Counted from the first letter of the stretch, positions 50,101 to 62,775 are shown. The stretch: DNA of 64,000 nt from Puccinellia tenuiflora (GCA_012064385.1 QRDG01000413.1:310001-374000); one strand, 5' to 3'. The notes: generated by a model from the letters alone, not told the origin. Numbers and translations: made by a program.

Positions 50101-53100
50101 TGAACTGAAGCACCACACGAGCACCTCGGTACATCGGCTCGATGGCCGGTCCCAGAAGAAGAACTCACCTTGTTGAGTTGTAGCCGAGGCAGAGCAAGGA
50201 GGAGCTGAAGTAGGCGTAGGTGAGGGAGCCGTGCAGCCGTGCATCACCGTGGTTGCGGTGATGGCATCACCGCCGTCCCGCCGGTGACAGCGGCATAGCA
50301 ACAGCTTCAGGAGCAGGAGGACAAAATCACTCGAGCACACCTTGACCACCAGTAGCATCCTCAGCACCACCACCTCACCAAGACCACCGTCCGTGAGCAG
50401 CGAGTGAAGAGAGGGGGGCATGGCGGCGTGGCCGAGCGGAGGCTTGACAAGAGCAAAGTGCAGGCGAAGAGGTGGCGACGTCGGGGTTGCGCCCATCAGG
50501 GAGCCGTCCCGCCGGCATCAAATAGGAGGCGTTGTTGAGCATGAGTTCGAGCAGAGGCTCGAGGAAGCGACCATGGACAGCGAGAAGGCGCGGCGGAGGT
50601 GAATCGCGCCGACGAGCTCAAGCCACCCGGCTAGGGTTCCATGAGCGAGCTCGATTAGGGGCACTTGGTGACGAATCGGCACCACGGCGGAGGGGAAACG
50701 GCGGAGGAGAACTAGGAGGAGACACGCCGGGCCGCAGCGGCGCCGGAGCAGGCCGGCAGTGGCCGGAGCCGTGGGTGACGGCGGCGCATCGCCAGGAGGG
50801 GGACCGAGGAGGCGTGCGTGCGTGCAAGAGAGAGAGGAGGGAGTGGGTCGGTCAACGACCGACCAAGCCAGACCTAGACCTAAAGGGTTTGGTCCGACCC
50901 ATTAGGCCCAGGGGCATTTTGGTAATTCACCAACTAAAATTATCCAAATTTAAAATAAATTTTAACTCTCAAACCAAAGGAACAAAAATCAGCTAAAAAT
51001 AAGTTAAAAATATGTTTTCAACTCAAAATTTTATAAGGATTCCAAATATGATTTTTATTTCATTTATTGAAAAGGTTTTCTTGAGTGAAAATTCAAAGAT
51101 CCTTAAGTAGATATGATTTGAATTAATTCCAAAAATAAGTTTTGAAAATATTTTATTATGTGAATAATTCCAAGATCCTTAAGTGGACATGAATTGAATT
51201 ATCTACAAAAATTCAAGGATCCTTAAGTGGAAATGAATTGAACTATTTTCAAAAACAAGTATTTTTCTAAAAAGAAAAACAATTTGAGTAATAAGCTCAA
51301 AGAATATATTTTGAACTTTATTGCATACTATAAATGACTGTCCTGTAACTCATCCTAGGTAAAACACACAAAGAAGAATTCATCTAAAATCATTCACCCT
51401 TGTGTTGATAATATTTGAAAGTTAGTCAAGTAAATAAAATTTGAATAAATAATTACTTCTTGATGTTAATGAAATGTTTTCTTAAAGGCATTAAAATTGA
51501 TAACTTAAAATTGCAAATCTTCTTTTTCTAGCAAAAAGAAAAGTATTTACTTGAATAAAATAAATTCTTTACCTCAATAAAAGTGGTAAACACTGAATTC
51601 TAGATATCATAACAATTCAAAGTAATTTAACCAACCCACAAATTATAAGCACTAACTAATCCATAATCCTTAAAATCACTTCAGTTATCAAAGTATCAAG
51701 TAAAACAAAGCTTACACTTGTGAGCTTGGGTATTTTTGGGGATTTTACGATGCATCTCATATCTATGCATAATAGCATCTTGACAGTGTTTCCAGTAGTC
51801 CTTATCAGGATAACATTGCTATTTTCAGATCTCGGGGTTTTACCGCAAACCCTAGAACCCCGAAGGACATGAATTGCCACCTTTATCATAGGCAAGTTCA
51901 TTCTTGCATACCGTTTGATGTATTTTTATCAAAGTACTTGCAAAGTTACCTATACGTTCCTTTCACTTGCATCAAAAAGAAAAAGTATTTTCGAATGATG
52001 TGGTATATACTATTGGTTGGCGGTGGAACAATGGTAAGATGAATAGGTACGGTGTTCCATCGTATGGGAAGGTATATATCCTTAGGAACTAATAACCCCT
52101 GTTCCAGTGATCCTTTCGCCGTAGTAAAAGCATCAACCAACGGACTTTGTATGGGCGGGGTCAGTCAGAGGCTTCTTTTCTCATCCGCATATCCTCGGCA
52201 GGCCTACACCGGGTTGGGTCGTTGCGGCGGCCAACAGCGTGGAAGCGTGTGCTCTTCCTGCCCGACGGGGTAATTGGTGGGGAAGCTTGGGAGGGGTGAT
52301 GGGTATGCGTGGAACATGATTCCCCTACCGCATCATAAATGGGCGGATGTGTGTTGATTTGGGAGAAGCTCCACATGACTGGATGTCCTGAGTCTTGGCT
52401 ATAACACTCATGGAGTGTAAAGAGAGCATATATAAGGCCAGGCAACTGTTGGGTAAAGTGATGCAACTCTGCAGAGTCAAACAACAAATTTGTGATATCA
52501 CAACCGTGTTCCCGGAATGGAACTACGAGATCGAGGCCGGAATGGAGTCCCATTTGGATTCACAAGACCGGTGGAGGCTGGGACATAGTTTTCAGAATAA
52601 AATCTATCCTTTGAAGAAATGTTTGCAAAAACTTGCATCTATGCCAAAGACCCGAGGTTTTGGCAGTAGCTAGTGCATGAAACACCTTATCTCTATATAT
52701 TCTGAACTTGCTGAGTAACGCTGTTACTCACCCCTTCCTATTTGACCCCCTGCTTAGACTTTTGGAGCCATCAAGGGCGTTGCTAGATATCCATCACGAT
52801 GTTGAGGAGGACTTCCACAAGGAATCAAGTCGACTTGGTGGAGCTTGAAGGAGGGGACCGCTACTTCACCAACGGAAGAATGACGACAACCATGGCAATT
52901 GAGGGGCAATGATAGCAGTGTCAATGGCATACACGCTTACCACACTACCAATGGAGGAGACAACATCTATTGGAAGGAGGAGTACAACCCTGGATAAAGA
53001 TGTTCCAGATGGAATAGATTAGGGCTATGACAATAGTAGTAGTGGATTAGGAATAGAGCTAGAGCTAATCTCCAGCTTAGTGATACGAATTGGATCTTTT

Positions 53101-53313
53101 CTGGATTTCATTTGTATGAGACTTGCTTTGATATAAAGGAGGTTCTCAAGATTTTGTATTGAATATTGTTGTAATCCTATAGTGCTACCTTGGACCTGCT
53201 ATGTTTCTGTTGTACTACTCTGAGGGATGTAATATTCACGGATAAGTCCTTCTGTGAGTGTTATGTCAACGACTTGCACACTACAACATGCAGTGGTGTG
53301 CTGGGTCACCGCA
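47165..53313 (+). mobile_element. Right LTR (6.15 kb) of the LARD-like element
   Basis: Same TGTAATACCCCGTAG start and GGGTCACCGCA end as the left LTR. It is preceded by a polypurine tract and followed by AATGCC, which does not match the CACAC before the left LTR, so there is no target duplication. Between about 51690 and 53313 it is nearly identical to the left LTR; in its first 2.5 kb the two are strongly diverged. Confidence 0.88.
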
Positions 53314-54100
53314 AATGCCATGTGCTAGTCCTAGTAGTTCATCCACTAAAAATGTTGGTACATCTTGTGATGAATTACTTGCTTTGCCTTGTTGCTCTAA
53401 CAATGAAGCTTCTACTTCCTCTAGTGCATTTGTTGCCACTAACCATGTAGAGGAAATAAAAGACCTCAAGACCAAAGCCACTTCTTTGAAGAAAGGCTTG
53501 GAAAAGCGTCATGAGGGGAAGAGGGCACTTGACAACATGTTGAGTGTGCAACAATCCCCAAATGACAAGAGTGGACTTGGATTCAACTCCAACATCAAGA
53601 ACAAGTCCAAGGTTGAGAAGAAGAAGGGCCAAGTTCAAGTCAAGAATCCGGCCAAGATCACTTGCTTCAAGTGCAAGGTTGAAGGGCACCACGTTCGGGA
53701 TTGCCAAATGAAGAAGAAGCCTCTTAGTGAGAAGCAACTAGGGAAGCGGCCTATTATTCAATCTCGTGCTCAACCACGAGTTGAACAAAGGCCACCTCCT
53801 AAGAAGACTCAAGTTATTGCTCCTCAAGTTGGGGAGCCTATTAAGAAGAAGAAGAGTCGGTGTTGCTACCTTTACCGTGGCAAAGGTCATTTCGCTTCTT
53901 CATGCACTAACGGTACCCCATCCAACCCTATCATAATTGATGATGTTTATTCTTTTGGGAAGGATAGAGTTGGAAATGTGTTTGCCAAGTATGTGGGAGC
54001 TCAAAGTGGTGGCAAGAAAAACACCATTTGGGTTCCCAAGCCTATTGTGACTAACCTCTTAGGACCCAACTCGGTTGGGGACCAACAAGCTTCAACTTGA
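53314..54100 (+). pseudogene. Retrotransposon gag, C-terminal part with zinc knuckles
   Basis: The open frame from the LARD border to the TGA at 54098-54100 encodes the end of a copia-like gag: an acidic/serine stretch, a coiled-coil-like EEIKDLKTKATSLKKGLEK, a lysine-rich linker and two CCHC knuckles. The first, CFKCKVEGHHVRDC, is complete. The second, CYLYRGKGHFASSC, has Tyr in place of the second Cys. The N-terminal part is absent, cut at the LARD junction. No protease or polymerase follows. Confidence 0.8.
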
Positions 54101-57100
54101 TCAATAGGTGTTGTGGAGGACATTGGTGACTTGGCTATTTTTGAAGAATTAAGGGATCTTCATGGTTTTATTTCCCAAGCCAAGTCAATTGGAGGATCAC
54201 ATATCTATCTCATATCCAATGCTTCCTCCTTGCGGTAACATGTATTTAACTCATATATACATTGAAAGTTGCTTGCTCCCTTGCATGTGTTAGTTTTGTT
54301 TCTAGCATGTGCTTGTATGTGATATGCTACCTTCCTACTTGTCTTGTTACTCAAGGTTATGTAAGATAGTTGTGTATCATGTATGTGTAACTTTGTGTTG
54401 AGCTTTATTGAATCTTGTGTGGATTTCATTTGGCTCTTTGAGATATTAATGGACTATCCCATTTTGGGGGAGTGATGTGCTTTGTGCACATCACAAAACT
54501 AAAAATGTGTATACATGAGGCATACCACCTAGTATTGATATTTCAATATTATCTAGCTACGATGTGGTATGTCATATTCATGAGAAATTCAAATTCTATA
54601 ATGTCCATTAATTTCTCTAGTTGGTTTTATTTGCCTCTTGTTTAAAAATAAAATAAATTATCACATTATAGGGGAGTAATAAGCTATGTGCATATTACAA
54701 TCCCATAAAAATGTGAACATTTGAGGTTTGCCACTTAGAGTTGATATTGTACATTATCCATTTCCTATGTGGCATGTTTACTCAAACAAGTTCCATTTTT
54801 CCTTTGTGGTTACCCTTTGGTTCTTGTTTGTGTGAGGTTGCTTGGTGTGGTTTTTCTCTAATATGCATTCCCATATATTATGTGAGAAACCATTTGTTTC
54901 CTTTTATTCTAACCATGGCTTTGCCGGTTGGTTCGAATAATTGAAACTACCTACAAACCTTTAAAAAAAATGGTGTTTTAATTCCTATCTTTTGCCATTT
55001 GCTAGTTTGTGGTGAAGTTGGTCTTGTACATCATTCCTTTATACCACCGAAAAATATCTCTATATACTCCTTGTCCATGACAAGTGATACTAGTAATTAT
55101 GGTGGATTTTGTAGACCATCTTCACATTGGCTCTTGCGTTGATTTGCTTTATCTATTGCCTTCCTTGCCTTTTGAATGGATCCTATCTTTCAATCGGTAG
55201 TGTTTAGTGTTTTAGATAAAATATGGAGAGTAATGATCCCTTGTGCATGCATTTTGTATTCAAATGCAAATATCTAAGATAATGCATTAATCTTGGGGGA
55301 GCATTCCTTTTTTATTTAGAACACTATTCTTTCTATCAAGTTTTGATCCTCTCAATTGGCATTTGATTCTTTATCTTGTGTTGGCACCTTCAATTGGTAT
55401 TAATTGGAATTTAATATCTCCTCCATAGATATTTGTTCCAATTGATATTTATTGTGGGAGTCTTGATACCTTTTGCCTTATTTTAACTTACATGATTTCG
55501 GTCAAGTATCACCCTCTTCTTGGTATCTTTTCTCCTAGTTGATATTTTTGTTTTAATTGGTATCTTATTTTCAATTGGTGTCTTTCAATCATGTGTTGTT
55601 TGATTTGATTCCTATTGATATCACACTTCATGTGTTGACGAGTTTTGGAATCAATCATTTGTTGATTTGATTTTTCCTCAATCATGTGTTGATTTGGAGT
55701 TTGATATAATTTGGACAACCTTTAGTGTCACACTCTTGTGTGATCTCTTCTTGGTTTACTTGGTGTTTTTGTCCAAATTGTATCTCGTTTGGATCTTGAA
55801 AGGCTTTGTATGTATATCCTTTAACATTTATATTATATGGCATGCTAGTCCTTTTAGTTCCAATATATAGGGGATACTCCACCGAATCCTAAATCGGCTA
55901 AGATGTGCATGAAATTCAATTTCATATCTATATGCACATATTTATGTGGAGTGTTTCCTATATATTGTAGTTGATCTAACTACTATGGAACCCAATGAGT
56001 TTGGGAACCATTTTGTATTCTAATTTTGTTTTAGGTACAATGGAGATGCATTGGATGCTTGCCTCACTCATAAGGAAGGTGTTCTCACCGTGTGATTGTC
56101 GGAGTCAAGCTTTGATGTCAAAACAACTCTCATCATCTTCATCACCAATGTCATCTCGGTAACAAGTATCTACCCATGCATACTTTTCTAGTTCCAACCT
56201 TGTGTAGGTTGCCTCTTGGCATGAATGCGTTTATATGCAATTGTTGTGGTTTTGGCCTATTTCCTTCACTTAATATATCTTTGTGATATGTGTGATGAAT
56301 TTGCAAAAACCTTTTCTTCAATTGATATTATTTCCTTGTGATACTTGTTGCCTAACTCAAAGCATCTTCACTATCTCTTGTTCCCTTAGTGATATGTGTG
56401 ATGCATTTGATATATTTGAAGTTCATTTATATACAATGAGATAAATTTGAGCTATGTGCTATGCGTTTAAGCAACAATCTCATTTGTATATTTATGACTT
56501 CCTTTTGGATACCTTGTTCTTCTTTTTTTCCAAACCACTTCGTATGTATATGTTTCTTTGCGGATGTATATCTTCAATGGTTTGTCCAATTAGAAACCTA
56601 TACATATGAGAGAGGTCACCTTTTAGTTGGTATCCTAATTCTTTTGAGCCACCTTGTTTTTCATCTATAATTCTTTGGTGGTTCCAAATTTGTCTCGTGA
56701 GTGCTTGTCTTATGTTTATTGGTATCTTTACTCACTCATGTATTTGTTGGATCTTTTGACTTCATGCTTACCATGGTGAGCATGTTGAATTTTATTGGCT
56801 AAATGTTCTCACTAGCTTTTGGCATTTTCAATTGGTTTTAGTTTCCAATTGGTATCCCTAAGCTTGTGAACATATTTCTCTCAAAGATCTTTTTATCTCG
56901 GTTGGGCCTATTTTATGTTGATTTTTTGAAAATTGGTATCTCTTTGTGGCTCAACCACATTTTTGGTGCAAGTGCTATGATTTGCTTTTGCATTATGCAC
57001 TATTGCACTTGTTGCGTGTTCTAGATGATTTTGGGGAGCAAGGATGCCATTTTTGTGCACTCCTCAATTGTGCATGAAAATTGGGGAGCTTCTCCGGTTT

Positions 57101-57476
57101 TATTTAGAACTCTCACTATGGATCTTTTTTATTGCTTTTCTCCTTTGTGGAGATGTTTAAAATGATCTTTTCTTTTTGCAATCTTTTGATCCTCAATATA
57201 ATTTGATTTCCTCTATTTTTCCGTTAAAAGGGATTGTCATCACTTTTATGGAGGAACTCATATTATATTGGCTCTCTAAATTTTTCTTCCCATTTCGGCA
57301 ATCGATGCCAATGGGGGAGAAGTTTAGAGGGTTTAAGGTAATTTGGGTTTTATGCTTTTGTTGCATTTGCCTTTAATGCGCTTTGCATTCTTGCTTGTTT
57401 GTCATGCAAGGATGCTTTATTCATTATATAAACCCTCTTAAAAGGGATTGTCATCAATTACCAAAATGGGGGAGAT
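54101..57476 (+). mobile_element. 3' internal region of a gag-only element, ending in a polypurine tract
   Basis: T-rich sequence without long ORFs links the gag end to AAAATGGGGGAGAT (57463-57476), a polypurine tract abutting the LTR at 57477. A degenerate motif close to AATTGGTATC recurs many times between about 55270 and 57000. Absence of pol suggests a non-autonomous element. Confidence 0.7.
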
Positions 57477-59940
57477 TGAAAGTGCATGGTTGCCCCATGC
57501 ATGTTTTTGGCAATTACTGACAATCTCTATGGACTAATGTTTGCATTGAGCTATATTTATAGGTGTGTCCATTTGTTTGCTTGTTCTTCTTTTGTTGGAG
57601 TCAAGGTTAAGGGATGAAGAAAAGTTTGTGTTGATCAAGGCTTTGTGCGGGTTGATCATCACTCAAGGCCAAGTGAAGATATGCCGAAGAGAGCGTCTCC
57701 CATCTTGGTGTATGGGGGAGCATCATGTGAATCTTTACCGAAGCGCGATCGAGGAAGGTGGTGCATCTTGAGGAGTTGAAGATCATCTTCATCGACCTCA
57801 AGTGGATTAATGCGCAAGGCAAAGGTATGATCTTGATAGGGTTTTTTTTTTACCGGTCTCATATTATTTAGTGAGAGACCGGATTATAGGATAAATAACC
57901 GTACTATCAAGAGGGGCTCTCGACCGAATATCGTGATCGTATCGCCGTAGAGAGCACAAACCTTTGCATCCATGCTATCATCTTTATTGGTTCTTATTTG
58001 TCTTTTATAGTGGTGTGGTCTTGGTTCTTGTCGTGCTTGTCATGACAAAGCCAACTTCACCGAAAACGGTTTTCATATGCGTCTTCTATTGCGGTTTCGG
58101 TATTGGAGATTTTGCCGGTTTATCCGAGCAGAAGATTTATCTTCCATTTCTTTGCAAAATCTCCATTGCTTGTTTGCCATTTTCAAAGGTAGCTTTTGTC
58201 GTCCTCTTTCCAACAAAATTGGTTTTATTTCATTCGGACTTCATTTGCAAAAGATGCGGCATTTTCGGTTTGCGAAAAAGAGTTTTTAACTTTCCCCATT
58301 TGGTTTTATTATATTTTTTTGGACTATGATGTTTCACTGCATAATCTTGTTGTGCTCGGTGTGATGATTCCAACAGGTCCAAGATTATCGAAAACGGAGT
58401 TCGTGGGTGAAAGTTATTGCTTTTCCGATTTGCAAATGGGAGCTTTTACCTTTCCCCATTTATTTTTATAATATATTCTTGGATAACGATGTTTCTCTGC
58501 ATATTCTTGTTGTGCTCGTTGTGACGATTCCAACGAGTCCAAGTTTATCGAAAACGGAGTTCGTATGTGATAGTTATTGCGTTTTCGGTTCGATTGTTTT
58601 TTCAAAATAGAAAATTGGAAAGTGAAAAAAAACCTGCCGGCCGGGCCCTGGCCGGGTCGTGGCCGGCTCTCTCGGGCTGTCCCCCGGCCCACCCGTGCTG
58701 GCCGGCCGGCCGGTTCGAGACGCCACCCGGCCCAGCTTCGGGTAGGCCGGCCCATGGCCGGGTAAAGGCCGGGTCTCCTTTTTTTCTTTCGTGCGATGTT
58801 TCCTGGTTCGATCCGTTCCAGGCCGGCCTGGCCGGCTGCCGGCCGGCCCCAGGCCGGGCCGCCTGGGCACGAATTTTTGCACCTTTGTCCACCTTTTTGA
58901 GCTCCAACGGTCACTTTTCGTGGCCACCTATAAAAGGGTTTTCTTCCCCATTTTCAGTGTAGATCTCATTTCTTGCTCTCTCTCCTCCATTGCCAACATT
59001 TTGAGAGCTCGATTCCTCCTAATCCCTCCGATGATTCTTGCCCAAATTTAGGGAAACAAGAGAGGAGATCTAGATCCATCTTTCCACCAAACAAAATCTC
59101 CTCTAAGTGAGGGGAACTTGTGGGATCTAGATTTTGGAGTTCTTGGTGTTTCTCCTCCGTTCTTCCTCCTAAATCCCTCCATAGCATTCGTTGTTTTGGT
59201 TGGATTTTGGGGAGAAGAATTTGACCACTTGGTGTGATCTTCCCCTTTTGCATTTGTTGCATCGGGTTGTGCTCTCCACGGTGATTCGTGGGATTGAAGG
59301 TTGGAAGCTTGTTACTCTTGGGTGCATTGTGTTCCCAAGAGCTTTGTGCCTCTTGGGTGCATTGTGTACCCTAGACGGTTTGGAGGTGCCGCGAAGACTT
59401 CGGCTTGTGGAGATTCGACACGAGTTTGGGAGCCCCCAATTGAGTTGTGGGTGTGTGCCCCAAGAGAAGTTGTAAAGGGCTCCGAAATCCGCCCCGAAGG
59501 ATTCCGATAGTGGAAGGTGAATCAAACCTTTGGGTGCGGTTCATCGGAGAATAGGGTGAGGCCTTTGTGGCATCTTGAGTAGGCCTTTTGTGGCGAGCTC
59601 ACACCCCTCCAACGAGACGTACTCCCTTAACAAGGAGGAACTCGGGAATAAATCTTCGTCTCTGCGTGCCTCGATTATTTCTATACCCGAGCTTTTACTT
59701 ATGCAATTTACATTGTGATAGCCTTCGTGCTTGAAGTGTATATCTAGCTATCACCTTGTTGCTTGCCTTGCTTAGCATAAGTTGTTGGTGCACTTAGGCA
59801 AACCAAGTATTTTAGGTTGTTAGCTTGTTAATTTAAACACATAATTTTATTCCTCAATTATCAAGCCCCTAAATAGAAAAAGTTTTAATCGCCTATTCAC
59901 CCCCCCTCTAGGCGACATCTCGGGCATAGTTGTTCTTTCA
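57477..59940 (+). mobile_element. Copia-type LTR shared by 3' and 5' internal halves
   Basis: The 2,464-bp LTR begins TGAAAGTGCATGG and ends TTGTTCTTTCA. It is preceded by a polypurine tract and followed at once by ATTGGTATCAGAGCCTCG (primer-binding site, 59943-59955). It therefore has the context of a 3' LTR on its left and a 5' LTR on its right. It is the same family as the solo LTR at 12416-14889. A TATA box lies at 58929-58936, after a GGCCGG-rich island. Confidence 0.9.
58929..58936 (+). promoter_or_regulatory. TATA box of the copia-type LTR
   Basis: TATAAAAG followed by GGTTTTCTTCCCC lies about 65 bp after the GGCCGG-rich island (58635-58865). The same arrangement is present in the solo LTR, supporting a conserved promoter at the U3/R border. 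Confidence 0.65.
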
Positions 59941-59994
59941 ATTGGTATCAGAGCCTCGTCTCTCTTGTTTGGCTTTACCGCCTAGAGAATAAAG

Positions 59995-61035
59995 ATGTCG
60001 TCTAGTGATTTAGTGCACAATTCCTTGTTTAGATTTAATGGCATAAATTTTAATATTTGGAAAACTCATATGCTTAGACACTTACGGGTCTTGGACCCCA
60101 ATATTGAGCGTATCTTAGATATAGGTTTTTCTTCTCCAAAGGATTGCGAAAGTAAGACTTTAGAGGATGAGAAAAACTTATATCTAGATGCTCTAGCATC
60201 TAACGAGTTTTGCAAGTTTGTGAGTGTAGTTGTGTTTGAGTCAATCATGCCTCTCCGGGATGCTCATGAGCTATGGACCAAGCTTCAAGATAAATATGGA
60301 GTGTCCAACTCTATTGAGGATGATTGTTCTCCTTCCACCTCCGGCCGTGACGAGTTCTCATCTTCATCTACTTCACCAAAATGTGGTAAGCCACAAACCA
60401 ATGTAATGGTGAGTAGTGATAGGCTTTGCAATTTTGATAGTGAGCTCTTTTATGATGATCTTTTATCGCTATCTTGTTGTAATGCCTCATCTTTGGACTT
60501 AAACTCTTCTAGCACTATAAATGTCATACATGCTAGTGTTGATAGTCCTCGCATACCATCCAAAAATTGCTTAGATAAATCTAATGATGATATGCTTGCT
60601 TTATCTTGTTCCAATAATAAAAATGCTTGTGTTCCCTCTAACTCTTGCATTAATGTCAATGTAGAGGAAACCCAACTAATTGTGGAACAAGATGTGAACT
60701 TGAGTAGTTCAAAAATTAATTGCTCACCTCCATCCACCTCTCATTGCCTTATGGCTAAATCTTCTTCTAGCAATGATAATAATAATGATGATAATGATGA
60801 TGATAAAAATGATGAAGAAGATGATGTGGAAAAGGTTAATGCTAGGCTTCAAAATAACGGTCTTATGATTCTTAAAGCCCTTCCTAAAAATAAAAATGCT
60901 CAAGCTATGCTCTTTGAAATTATGATAACGCTTATTGAACGCGGGGAAACTATTGAGGCTTTGGAAGCAAGCCTTGATGAAAAGGGTAAGATCGAAAGAG
61001 ACGATGACAGCCCTTCCCGGTTTGGTAATGGGTGA
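59995..61035 (+). pseudogene. Retrotransposon gag, N-terminal part
   Basis: The frame starts MSSSDLVHNSLFRFNGINFN, 55 bp after the LTR, and continues with the UBN2-type core (IWKTHMLRHLRVLDPNIERI, AHELWTKLQDKYGVS). A long Ser/Asn/Asp-rich region follows, including DDNDDDKNDEEDDVEKVNAR, and the frame ends SRFGNG. Zinc knuckles are absent. The last residues may already derive from the adjoining CACTA end. It is a plausible 5' counterpart of the gag end at 53314-54100, but the two lie in permuted order around one LTR. Confidence 0.75.
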
Positions 61036-61195
61036 TGGTTTACCCCTAGGAAAGCATGACGAGATTCGAAACCGTCAAGCATTAACTTCAATGCGTGACG
61101 CCAGATGAAAACTATCACCTATTAAGACATATCCATGACGGTATGAAACTTCGTCACCAGGATTTTCGTCAACAAATATCACATTTCTTGTAGTG
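61036..61195. mobile_element. CACTA transposon end fragment
   Basis: The segment ends ATTTCTTGTAGTG, the complement of the CACTACAAGAAAT terminus of grass CACTA (CMC) elements, after subterminal CGTCA-type motifs. The border with copia pol follows at 61196. The left border is uncertain and no opposite end was found in the window, so this is a remnant. Confidence 0.65.
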
Positions 61196-62762
61196 CCTCC
61201 TGACCGCTATTCTCCTAATCGTTATGGTCTTTCGGCTGTTGTTGAGCCGACCTCTTATCGCGATGCTGTTGCTCATCCTGAATGGCAACTTGCGATGGTA
61301 GAGGAGATTGCTGCCCTTGAGGGCACTGGCACATGGGACCTGGTATCCCTTCCTCCCCATGTTCGTTCCATCACATGTAAGTGGGTCTATAAGATTAAGA
61401 CTCGCTCTAATGGATCTCTTGAGCGTTATAAAGCTCGTCTTGTGGTTCGGGGCTTTCAGCAGGAGCATGGTCGTGATTACGATGAGACATTTGCTCCTGT
61501 GGCCCATATGACCACCGTTCGCACACTTCTCGATGTGGCCTCTGTTCGACACTGGTCTGTGTCTCAGCTTGATGTTAAGAATGCCTTTCTTAATGGTGAG
61601 CTGCGTGAGGAGGTTTATATGCAGCCCCCACCTGGGTATTCTGTTCCTGATGGCATGGTTTGTCGTCTTCGTCTCTCTCTCTATGGCCTTAAGCAAGCCC
61701 CCCGCGCCTGGTTTGAGCGCTTTGCTTTTGTGGTGACTGTTGCTGGTTTTTCTCCTAGTACTCATGATCCAGCATTGTTTGTTCACCTATCTGCTCGTGG
61801 TCGGACTCTTCTTCTATATGTTGATGACATGATCATCACTGGTGACAACCCTGAGTATATTTCCTTTGTCAAGGCACGTCTTAGCGAGCAGTTTCTTATA
61901 TCTGATCTTGGTCCTCTACGCTATTTTCTTGGGATTGAGTTTTCTTCTACCTCTGATGGCTTCTTTATCTCTCAAGAAAAGTATATCCAGGATCTTCTTG
62001 CTCGTGCTGCTCTTAGTGATGAGCGTATTGTTGAGACTCCTATGGAGCTCAATGTTCACCTTCGTGCCTCTGATGGCGATCCCTTGTCTGATCCGACGCG
62101 TTATCGTCATCTTGTTGGGAGCCTTGTCTATCTAGCTGTCACTCGTCCGGATATCTCCTATCCTGTCCATATTCTGAGTCAGTTTGTTTCTGCTCCCACT
62201 TCTATTCACTAGTCACCTTCTTCGTGTTCTACGATATCTTCATGGCACAATATCCCACCGTCTATTCTTTCCCCGTTCTAGCTCGTTACAGCTCCAGGCT
62301 TATTCGGATGCTACGTGGGCTAGTGATCCTTCGGATCGCCGCTCACTTTCTGCTTACTGTGTTTTTCTTGGTGGTTCTCTCATTGCCTGAAAGACGAAGA
62401 AACAGACTGCAGTATCACGTTCGAGTGCAGAGGCTGAGTTGCGGGCTACGGCTCTTTTGACGGCAGAGGTGACTTGGTTACGATTGCTATTCGAGGATTT
62501 TGGTGTTTCTGTTACAACACCTACTACCCTCTTGTCAGACAGTACAAGTGCTATCAGTATTGCACGTGATCCTGTGAAGCATGAGCTTACCAAGCATACT
62601 GGTGTCGATGCTTCTTTTGTACGCGCTAGTGTGCAGGATCAGGTTATTGCTCTTCAGTATGTGCCTTCCGAGTTGCAGTTGGCAGCTTTCTTCATGAAGG
62701 CCCAGACTAGAGCTCAGCATGGATTTTATCTCTCCAAACTCAGTGTTGTGGATCCACCATGA
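61196..62762 (+). pseudogene. Copia pol: reverse transcriptase and RNase H, decayed
   Basis: Homology starts in the linker before the reverse transcriptase and includes TCKWVYKIKTRSNGSLERYK, FAPVAHMTTVRTLL, LDVKNAFLNGEL, the catalytic LLLYVDDMIITG, and a copia RNase H (SDATWASDPSDRRS, SRSSAEAEL) to a TGA at 62760-62762. Integrase and gag are missing, cut at the CACTA junction. Two lesions are visible: a small deletion at about 62211 that shifts the frame, and a TGA at 62388-62390 where Trp is usual. The element is inactive. Confidence 0.92.
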
Positions 62763-62775
62763 GTTTGAGGGGGGG

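Noticed and set aside
12416..59940. The related LTRs at 12416-14889 and 57477-59940 as the two ends of one element
   Set aside because: They lie in opposite orientation, 42 kb apart across several host genes, and the first has its own 5-bp target duplication.
61169..61786. 205-codon minus-strand ORF
   Set aside because: Antisense shadow of the copia reverse transcriptase.
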